A stretch of 5,186 bases of DNA from Bacteroidota bacterium (GTDB lineage Bacteria; Bacteroidota; Bacteroidia; Cytophagales; Cyclobacteriaceae). The notes beneath the pieces were generated by a model. That model was given only the letters and a program-made list of their open reading frames with translations. It ran no database searches and was not told where the DNA came from. Positions 1 through 5,186 of the stretch are shown here, one piece after another. The stretch lies in contig JAPUIM010000070.1 in NCBI GenBank assembly GCA_027297025.1, positions 1 to 5,186 of the forward strand. The letters are read 5' to 3'. The translations under genes and the position numbers were made by a program. How positions within the stretch are numbered: the first letter of the stretch is position 1; the number at the start of each line of letters is the position of its first letter.

Positions 1-1376
1 AAAGAAGAAGCGGCCAAACCAAAAGCAAAAGCCACCACCTCTGCTACAAAGCCTGGAGGCCGGATACCAAAATAGGCAGCTACTAATACTGCCACTCCCG
101 CAGCAATACGGGCGGCCAGTAGCTCTTGTTTTTCGGTCAGCTCGTGGTTGAGTTGTTTTTTGATTAAGTCATGGGAAATAGCGGTGGAAATCACCAATAA
201 TAAACCGGCTGCAGTGGAGAGAGCGGCTGCCAATCCACCGGCTGCTACCAAAGCAATTACCCAGTTGGGAAGCTTGGCAATTTCGGGATTAGCCAGTACT
301 ATAATGTCCCGGTCTATAAATAGCTCATTCTTTTCCGTATCTGCCACATAGGAAACCTTACCATCTCCGTTTTTGTCTATAAATTGGATCAATCCCGTGG
401 ATTCCCAATTGCTAAACCAGGAGGGCAAAGTATCATAATCCTTGCCATTCACTGTATTGATAAGGTTAGTACGGGCAAAAACCGCGACTGCAGGAGCAGT
501 GGTGTATAGGATGGCTATAAAGACCAACGCATACCCCGCCGAGAGACGGGCATCCCGTACTTTAGGTACGGTGAAAAAACGTACGATCACGTGAGGGAGC
601 CCAGCGGTACCCACCATCAAGGCCGCGGTAATAAAAAATACATCCAGTTTACTTTTGGTTCCAGAGGTATAGGCTGCAAACCCCAACTCTTGATTAAGCC
701 CGTCCAATTTGTCCAGTAAATAGGTGCCATCGGCCAAAGTTCCCCCAAACCCGATCTGGGGAATAGGATTGGAGGTCATGAGTATGGATATGAATATAGC
801 AGGCACCAAGTAGGCGAAGATGAGTACGCAATATTGAGCTACCTGTGTATAGGTGATGCTCTTCATGCCACCTATTACTGCGTAAAAAAATACGATCACC
901 ATGCCGATTAGTACTCCCCATTCCACTTGTATCTCCAGGAACCGTGAAAATACCACCCCAACACCCCTCATTTGCCCGGCAATGTAGGTAAAGGATACAA
1001 ACAACGCGCATACGACCGCTACGGTTCGAGCTATCTGGGAGTAATAACGATCGCCAATGAAATCTGGCACCGTAAACTTTCCAAACTTTCTCAGGTAGGG
1101 AGCTAGAAGCAAGGCCAATAAAACATAACCTCCGGTCCATCCCATTAAATATACCGCTCCATCGTATCCCATAAAGGAAATGAGCCCGGCCATAGAAATA
1201 AAAGAAGCAGCCGACATCCAATCCGCGGCAGTAGCCATGCCATTGGCAAGGGGCGATACCTGACTTCCAGCTACATAAAATTCCTTGGTGGAACCAGCCC
1301 TGGACCATATGGCGATCCCTATGTATAAAGAGAAGGTGATACCGACGATAATAAAAGTAAGGGTCTGAATATCCAT
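1..1376 (-). CDS. Sodium:solute symporter large subunit (SSS family, ActP-like/VC_2705-type), 3' end cut by window
   Basis: This is an inner-membrane Na+-coupled permease, probably for a small organic acid such as acetate; the substrate is inferred from the family only. Translating the minus strand from the ATG at 1376 gives 458 uninterrupted codons, starting MDIQTLTFIIVGITFSLYIG. Many hydrophobic helices follow. Typical SSS/ActP-like stretches are ATAADWMSAASFISMAGLI near residues 48-66, GTAGLPHVIVRFFTVP at 256-271, and a helix at 372-400 with GGLAAALSTAAGLLLV. Its Ser387-Thr388 sits where SSS proteins have their Na2 sodium site. A hydrophilic loop of about 70 residues (302-371) contains an EF-hand-like DKNGDGKV at 334-341. 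The start lies 9 bases after the DUF4212 small-subunit gene, which supports co-transcription and a two-subunit transporter. There is no clear Shine-Dalgarno sequence. The C-terminal part lies outside the window. The family call is secure; the substrate is not. Confidence 0.93.
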   Translation of the reverse strand, partial: MDIQTLTFIIVGITFSLYIGIAIWSRAGSTKEFYVAGSQVSPLANGMATAADWMSAASFISMAGLISFMGYDGAVYLMGWTGGYVLLALLLAPYLRKFGKFTVPDFIGDRYYSQIARTVAVVCALFVSFTYIAGQMRGVGVVFSRFLEIQVEWGVLIGMVIVFFYAVIGGMKSITYTQVAQYCVLIFAYLVPAIFISILMTSNPIPQIGFGGTLADGTYLLDKLDGLNQELGFAAYTSGTKSKLDVFFITAALMVGTAGLPHVIVRFFTVPKVRDARLSAGYALVFIAILYTTAPAVAVFARTNLINTVNGKDYDTLPSWFSNWESTGLIQFIDKNGDGKVSYVADTEKNELFIDRDIIVLANPEIAKLPNWVIALVAAGGLAAALSTAAGLLLVISTAISHDLIKKQLNHELTEKQELLAARIAAGVAVLVAAYFGIRPPGFVAEVVAFAFGLAASS

Positions 1377-1385
1377 CTGAAAAAA

Positions 1386-1643
1386 TTAGTCCTTCACATC
1401 AAAATCTTTATCCAATCGATTCATCCACCGAACGTAGACGAATATCAATATCACAAAAACATAAATAGAACCTTGTTGAGCAAACCAGAAGCCCAATTTA
1501 AAACCTGCTATGCGAAAGGTATTGAGCTGCTCCACCCAAAGAATGCCACATCCGAAGGAAACCAGAAACCATATTGACAGCAAAATGGCCAAATATTTCA
1601 AATTTTTTTTCCAATAAGTTTTCAGGCTGGGTTTATTTGACAT
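1386..1643 (-). CDS. DUF4212 protein, sodium:solute symporter small subunit
   Basis: This 85-residue membrane protein is the accessory small subunit that accompanies a subset of SSS symporters. It has a short basic N-terminus with YWKKNLKYLAILLSIWF (from residue 10), a first transmembrane helix at about 16-36, and a conserved linker. The family-typical stretch GFKLGFWFAQQGSIYVFVIL (47-66) leads into a second helix at about 58-72. The tail, MNRLDKDFDVKD, is charged and probably cytoplasmic. Length and two-helix layout match the DUF4212/TIGR03647 type. It is the first gene of the minus-strand unit and is followed 9 bases later by the large permease, the usual gene order. Its exact role in the complex (stability, assembly or coupling) is not settled by anything visible here. 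Confidence 0.93.
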   Translation of the reverse strand: MSNKPSLKTYWKKNLKYLAILLSIWFLVSFGCGILWVEQLNTFRIAGFKLGFWFAQQGSIYVFVILIFVYVRWMNRLDKDFDVKD

Positions 1644-1736
1644 GAGGGATCCTATTATTAGGGATTCAATATAATACTTCTGATTTAATAAAGCTCCCTT
1701 TTAATAATGGTCGGTGTTAGCTAAATTAAGTGGCGG
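1644..1736. promoter_or_regulatory. Divergent intergenic region, putative promoters for both units
   Basis: These 93 AT-rich bases separate the starts of the divergent symporter and nucleotidyltransferase genes, so promoters for both directions are expected here. A perfect TATAAT occurs on the plus strand at 1670-1675, without a convincing -35 box. On the minus strand TATATTGA overlaps the same place and loosely resembles the Bacteroidota -7 element TAnnTTTG. Two short direct repeats are present: AGGGAT at 1645-1650 and 1660-1665, and TTTAATAA at 1684-1691 and 1700-1707. The arms CCTA and TAGG around TTAT at 1651-1662 form a small inverted repeat. Function as promoter follows from position; none of the individual boxes is strong. 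Confidence 0.45.
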
Positions 1737-2642
1737 ATGGAACCTTCGTTGATAGTCATGGCCGGTGGATTAGGTAAACGCTATGGTGGGTTAAAACAAA
1801 CAGACAGTTTTGGACCCTCTGGCGAAACTATTCTCGATTATGCCCTTTATGATGCCTGGAAAGTGGGATTTAAAAAGATAGTACTGGTGATCAATGCAGA
1901 GATTGAACAGGACATTAAATTGAACCACCTGCCAAAATATCACCATCAAGGTGAGATAGAGTACGTGATACAAAGTTTGGAAGATATTCCTCCAGACTAC
2001 TCTGTTCCAGCAGAAAGAATTAAACCCTGGGGTACCGGACATGCGGTGTTGGTATGTGAAACCCTGATAAAAGAGCCCTTTGCTATCATCAACGCCGATG
2101 ATTTTTACGGACGTCAGTCCTTTCAACTTATCCATGATCATTTAGTGAAGTTAGATTCAAAAACCCTATCTGCCTGTGTGGTGGGCTACCGGTTGGAAAA
2201 CACTCTTTCTGGACACGGCTATGTTTCACGAGGTGTTTGCAAAATCGACAGCCAGGGATTTTTGGATGAAATAATAGAGCGGCCACAGATCTATCGGAAA
2301 AATAATGAGGAGATCTACTACATCAATGAAGCCGAAGAACACTTACCGCTTTCGGGAAAAGAAACGGTGTCCTTAAACTTGATGGGATTTACTCCCCTGT
2401 TCTTCAACACCCTTAAAGTTGATTTTATGAGATTTCTTGATATTCATCTAAATGATTACACTGCGGAGTTTTATCTGCCTAAAGCGCTGGATAACCTGAT
2501 ACGGCGCGGGTTGAAGGTTCCCGTCCTATTTACCGAAGACCAGTGGTTTGGGGTGACTTACCAGGCTGATGGTCCTCAGGTGATTAATGAACTTAAAAAA
2601 ATGATAGAAATCGGCATTTATCCAAGTAACCTATGGGGATAA
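1737..2642 (+). CDS. Sugar-1-phosphate nucleotidyltransferase (NTP_transferase family), probably HexNAc-1-P
   Basis: This predicted cytoplasmic enzyme joins a sugar 1-phosphate to an NTP, giving a nucleotide sugar and pyrophosphate. The N-terminus carries the glycine-rich nucleotide-binding loop MAGGLGKRYGGLKQ (residues 8-21), with Lys20 in the usual position of a conserved lysine. PWGTGHAVLV (97-106) matches the G-T-[AG]-[HG]-A base/sugar-binding region. NADDFYG (119-125) supplies the acidic pair for metal binding. Near 265-273, FTEDQWFGV is the late W-[FL]-G-[VI] motif of the fold. At 301 residues it is only the Rossmann-like catalytic domain; there is no left-handed beta-helix acetyltransferase domain as in GlmU. 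The stop lies 9 bases before the downstream NahK-like kinase, so the two are probably translated from one mRNA and act in sequence. The HexNAc-1-phosphate substrate and the choice of UTP are inferred from that neighbour; a glucose-1-phosphate or other sugar substrate remains possible. The start has no strong ribosome-binding site. Confidence 0.85.
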   Translation: MEPSLIVMAGGLGKRYGGLKQTDSFGPSGETILDYALYDAWKVGFKKIVLVINAEIEQDIKLNHLPKYHHQGEIEYVIQSLEDIPPDYSVPAERIKPWGTGHAVLVCETLIKEPFAIINADDFYGRQSFQLIHDHLVKLDSKTLSACVVGYRLENTLSGHGYVSRGVCKIDSQGFLDEIIERPQIYRKNNEEIYYINEAEEHLPLSGKETVSLNLMGFTPLFFNTLKVDFMRFLDIHLNDYTAEFYLPKALDNLIRRGLKVPVLFTEDQWFGVTYQADGPQVINELKKMIEIGIYPSNLWG

Positions 2643-2651
2643 TTTAAGACC

Positions 2652-3761
2652 ATGACCATCGCCTCACCGGCTAATATTATCCAACATTTTCGAATTAAAG
2701 GATCGTTTCAAAAGATCATCCCGGTTACAAAAGGACATATCCATCAAACTTATCATTTAATTAACCATGCTCCGGGATACCCGGATTATCTATTGCAAAA
2801 GATAAATCATTCCATTTTTAAAGATGTTCCGTTGTTGATGGATAACCTTAAAATTATTACTCACCATGTCACTCAGCGATTAAAGGATCTATACCCATCT
2901 CATCTACCACGAACTTCACTCACACTCATTCCTTCAAATGACGGAGGCTCTTATTACCAAAAGAAAGACCAGGAATATTGGAGAGTATTTATTTTTATCA
3001 AGGACCATCAAGTTATTGAACAAGTTGAAAATCCAGATCAGGTGTACCAGGGGGCTAAAATGTATGGTGAATTCTTAAGGCTACTCTCCGATCTGAAGGT
3101 AGACCAAATCAAAACTACCATTCCTCATTTTCACGATCTTGAAATGCGATTGAAGTTATTTTTTAACGCCGTTGAAAGGGATCCCTTAGGCCGGGTTAAA
3201 AAAGTCTCCAAGGAGATCAAACATATTCAAACTAGCGCCCACAATATGGGGACGGTGCAGCGATTGGGAAAGGCAGGAAAAATACCTTTAAGAATTACCC
3301 ATAATGATACCAAATTCAACAATGTACTTCTGGATGAAAAGGGGAAAGGGTTATGTGTAATCGATCTGGATACCACTATGCCTGGTTATTTACAATTTGA
3401 TTTTGGTGATGGTGTGCGTAGTTCAGTGCATAATTTACCCGAAGACCTGCGTGATCTTTCCCAATTGGATTTAAATCTTGAAAACTTTGAAGCTTTTACC
3501 CAGGGATATTTGGAAAAAGCAGGTGACTTGTTGATTCCCGCAGATTGGGATTGTCTGTCATTATCTCCCGCTTTTATGTCCTTTATGATGGGTGTGCGTT
3601 TTTTGACTGACTATATTGTTGGGGATGAATATTATAAAACAAAATATCCCGATCAAAATTTGACAAGGGCCAGGACACAATTGAGGTTAGCTAAGATTCT
3701 GAATGAAAGACGATCAGATTTGGAGTGCATTATTAATAAATTTAGATCCAACAAGAATTAG
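2652..3761 (+). CDS. APH-fold sugar 1-kinase, N-acetylhexosamine 1-kinase (NahK/LnpB)-like
   Basis: This predicted cytoplasmic kinase would phosphorylate the anomeric hydroxyl of GlcNAc or GalNAc with ATP. The protein has the aminoglycoside phosphotransferase fold. An N-terminal ATP-loop region, TKGHIHQTYHL (26-36), is followed by YLLQKINHSIFKD (46-58) with Lys50 as the likely ATP-phosphate lysine. The catalytic motif HNDTKFNN at 217-224 has Asp219 as the probable base and a downstream asparagine for metal. The second metal motif is VIDLDTTMPG at 236-245. The H-N-D-T-K plus D-L-D-T-x-M-P-G combination is what distinguishes NahK-like sugar kinases from antibiotic-resistance APHs. Length, 369 residues, is close to the roughly 360 of NahK. 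It starts 9 bases after the nucleotidyltransferase and lies 48 bases before the GH109 gene, which supports use of a released HexNAc. It should not be read as an aminoglycoside resistance gene. Sugar preference cannot be decided from sequence. Confidence 0.83.
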   Translation: MTIASPANIIQHFRIKGSFQKIIPVTKGHIHQTYHLINHAPGYPDYLLQKINHSIFKDVPLLMDNLKIITHHVTQRLKDLYPSHLPRTSLTLIPSNDGGSYYQKKDQEYWRVFIFIKDHQVIEQVENPDQVYQGAKMYGEFLRLLSDLKVDQIKTTIPHFHDLEMRLKLFFNAVERDPLGRVKKVSKEIKHIQTSAHNMGTVQRLGKAGKIPLRITHNDTKFNNVLLDEKGKGLCVIDLDTTMPGYLQFDFGDGVRSSVHNLPEDLRDLSQLDLNLENFEAFTQGYLEKAGDLLIPADWDCLSLSPAFMSFMMGVRFLTDYIVGDEYYKTKYPDQNLTRARTQLRLAKILNERRSDLECIINKFRSNKN

Positions 3762-3809
3762 GGCCCTGATTTTAAATGAAATGATTGTTGATATTAAAAA
3801 GCCATAATA

Positions 3810-5183
3810 ATGAATAAAGAGAATAGAAGAGGCTTTATTAAAAAGTCCTCTATCATGGTTGGTGGAGGTCTTATGATGAGCAGCTTGCCCTGGGATTTGC
3901 AACCCAAACCAATAGCCAAGGAAAATGTAAAACTTGGCTTGATTGGAGTGGGATTAAGGGGTACCGAACACCTCAAACTTCTGTTAAATCGTGATGATTG
4001 TAAGGTTACCGCCATCTGCGACATAGATAAAAAGGCTGCTAACAACGCCCAGATGATGGTTGAAAAAACAGGCTCTAAAAAACCTCATCTATATACTGCG
4101 GATGAAATGGACTATCTAAATCTGGTGGCCCGGGATGACCTGGACGGTGTGATCATAGCCACTCCTTGGGAATGGCACACACCCATGGCCGTAGCAGCCA
4201 TGAAACAGGGCAAATATGCCGGTGTGGAGGTGTCGGCAGCCAATACATTAGAGGAATGTTGGGATCTGGTGAATACTCATGAAACAACCGGCACCCCCTG
4301 TATGATACTGGAGAATGTTTGTTATCGGAGGGATGTATTGGCAGTGCTCAATATGGTGAGGCAAAATCTATTTGGTGAACTGATCCACATGGAATGTGGG
4401 TACCAACATGATTTAAGGGAGGTAAAATTCAACAATGGCCAGCAACCTTATGGAGGAGGAGTGGAATTTGGTGAAAAGGGGTACAGTGAGGCCCGTTGGC
4501 GTACCTGGCATTCAGTGTACCGCAATGGCGACCTTTATCCCACTCATGGAATAGGACCCATAGCCACTATGCTCAATATCGAACGGGGCAATCGTTTTGT
4601 GTATCTGACCTCTACCGCTACCAAATCCAGAGGACTTCACAATCACATTATTAAACACGGGGGTGACGACCATCCCAATGCATCAGTAAAATTCAAGTTG
4701 GGGGATATTATCACTACCGTCATCAAAACCGCCCGGGATGAAACTATTATAGTTTCCCATGACACTAATTTGCCTCGCCCCTATTCTTTGGGGTTTAGAG
4801 TCCAGGGGGAAAATGGGATATGGATGGATATAAATCAATCCATTTATTTTGAAGGCAAAAATAGGGAACCCCATCGATGGGAATCGGCAGACCCATGGTT
4901 GGAAAAGTATGACCACCCTCTGTGGAAACAAATGGCCAATAAGGCTATTGGCGCTGGTCATGGCGGCATGGACTTCTTTGTGATCCATGCTTTTATTGAA
5001 TCCATAAAACGTCAAATTAATACCCCCTTGGATGTTTATGATGCTGCCGCCTGGAGCGCTATTTCACCCCTTTCTGAATTGTCGATAAGCCAGGGAAGTG
5101 CGCCGGTGGAATTCCCTGACTTTAGCCGGGGAAAATGGCAGGACAAAACACTCCAATTCGCCCTAAAAGGAGATTTTAAATGA
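3810..5183 (+). CDS. Gfo/Idh/MocA-fold GH109 glycosidase, probable alpha-N-acetylgalactosaminidase, Tat-exported
   Basis: This predicted periplasmic glycosidase uses tightly bound NAD+ in a redox-assisted elimination mechanism, releasing terminal GalNAc. The N-terminus NRRGFIKKSS (residues 5-14) followed by a hydrophobic stretch is a twin-arginine signal, fitting a protein exported with its cofactor already bound. No cysteine occurs before residue 64, so it is not a lipoprotein. The Rossmann loop is GLIGVGLRG (43-51), with Asp71 of ICDID ending the second strand. GVEVSAANTLEECWDLV (138-154) and DLYPTHGIGPIA (241-252) are GH109-type stretches. Tyr243 and His246 in Y-P-T-H correspond to the active-site Tyr/His of the Elizabethkingia enzyme, from memory of that family. 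GAGHGGMDFF is at 381-390. Length, 457 residues, fits the family at about 440-460. The ATG at 3810 places the Tat motif correctly and there is no good upstream alternative. Other linkages (beta-GalNAc, GlcNAc) are possible within GH109-like proteins. Confidence 0.88.
   Translation: MNKENRRGFIKKSSIMVGGGLMMSSLPWDLQPKPIAKENVKLGLIGVGLRGTEHLKLLLNRDDCKVTAICDIDKKAANNAQMMVEKTGSKKPHLYTADEMDYLNLVARDDLDGVIIATPWEWHTPMAVAAMKQGKYAGVEVSAANTLEECWDLVNTHETTGTPCMILENVCYRRDVLAVLNMVRQNLFGELIHMECGYQHDLREVKFNNGQQPYGGGVEFGEKGYSEARWRTWHSVYRNGDLYPTHGIGPIATMLNIERGNRFVYLTSTATKSRGLHNHIIKHGGDDHPNASVKFKLGDIITTVIKTARDETIIVSHDTNLPRPYSLGFRVQGENGIWMDINQSIYFEGKNREPHRWESADPWLEKYDHPLWKQMANKAIGAGHGGMDFFVIHAFIESIKRQINTPLDVYDAAAWSAISPLSELSISQGSAPVEFPDFSRGKWQDKTLQFALKGDFK
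5168..5172 (+). promoter_or_regulatory. Strong Shine-Dalgarno AGGAG before a coupled start
   Basis: AGGAG lies inside the last codons of the GH109 gene, 7 bases before an ATG at 5180-5182. None of the other starts in this window has so clear a ribosome-binding site, so it favours that ATG as a real start translated in coupling with GH109 termination. Confidence 0.5.
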
Positions 5184-5186
5184 TAA
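5180..5186 (+). CDS. Possible start of a further gene in the GH109 operon (7 bases visible)
   Basis: An ATG overlaps the GH109 TGA stop in the classic ATGA arrangement and is preceded by AGGAG at a 7-base spacing. Only ATG ATA A is visible, so no product can be named. The same bases also read as tandem stops, TGA then TAA, for GH109, so the site may just be a reinforced stop. If real, the gene belongs to the same operon, and a sugar transporter or another glycan-processing protein would be a reasonable expectation. Confidence 0.4.

Noticed and set aside
148..351. Small plus-strand open frame (67 codons)
   Set aside because: It is antisense to the symporter helix region and has low-complexity Ala/Ser composition, as expected for a shadow frame.
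555..571. Perfect hairpin CCGTAC-TTTAG-GTACGG as a terminator or regulatory stem
   Set aside because: It lies inside the symporter coding sequence with normal codons, the stem is only 6 base pairs, and no T run follows on the coding strand.
694..1308. A 204-codon open frame on the minus strand
   Set aside because: It lies inside the symporter gene on the same strand in another frame. Its translation is rich in Trp, Cys, Arg and His without any family resemblance, while the true frame gives a clear SSS permease through the whole stretch.
1..1376. Possible frameshift in the symporter, because no long open frame for it was obvious at first
   Set aside because: Manual translation from the ATG at 1376 stays open and in family register to base 1. 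The gene lacks a stop only because it runs off the edge.
1791..2141. Minus-strand open frame opposite the nucleotidyltransferase
   Set aside because: No recognisable motif and wholly covered by a well-supported gene on the other strand.
2652..3761. Aminoglycoside resistance phosphotransferase
   Set aside because: The fold is shared, but the HNDTK and DLDTTMPG motifs, the length and the neighbours fit a NahK-like sugar kinase.
3762..3809. Small gene or terminator between kinase and GH109
   Set aside because: The 48 bases hold only an ATG-AAA-TGA mini-frame and no stem followed by a T run.
3810..5183. Ordinary sugar or inositol dehydrogenase of the Gfo/Idh/MocA type
   Set aside because: The Tat signal, the Y-P-T-H-G-[IL]-G-P motif and the GHGGMDFF stretch fit GH109 better than a cytoplasmic dehydrogenase, though the fold is the same.

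Overview
The window looks like chromosomal DNA of a Bacteroidota bacterium, probably a flavobacterium. The signs are moderate G+C, AT-rich intergenic DNA, start codons mostly without a clear Shine-Dalgarno sequence, and proteins of types common in that phylum. This assignment is inference; there is no rRNA or other marker to fix it.

Left part (1-1643, minus strand): a two-gene sodium:solute symporter unit. A small two-helix subunit of the DUF4212 type is transcribed first, followed 9 bases later by the large SSS-family permease. The permease reading frame is open without interruption for 458 codons and runs off the left edge, so its C-terminus is missing. Between about 1644 and 1736 lies a 93-base AT-rich divergent intergenic region that should carry the promoters of both units.

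Right part (1737-5183, plus strand): three genes in the same direction. They encode a sugar-1-phosphate nucleotidyltransferase, an APH-fold kinase resembling N-acetylhexosamine 1-kinase (NahK/LnpB), and a Tat-exported, NAD-binding Gfo/Idh/MocA-type protein with the hallmarks of glycoside hydrolase family 109 (alpha-N-acetylgalactosaminidase). A fourth gene appears to start in the last 7 bases, where an ATG overlaps the GH109 stop codon behind a strong AGGAG.

Read together, the plus-strand genes suggest a release-and-reactivate route. The hydrolase frees GalNAc (or a related HexNAc) in the periplasm, the sugar is imported, the kinase makes HexNAc-1-phosphate, and the nucleotidyltransferase makes a nucleotide sugar, so the sugar can be reused without passing through the 6-phosphate route. 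The individual families are known. The linkage of all three, and the specificity of the nucleotidyltransferase, are the parts worth testing. I saw no RNA gene, CRISPR array, insertion sequence, attachment site or convincing terminator.
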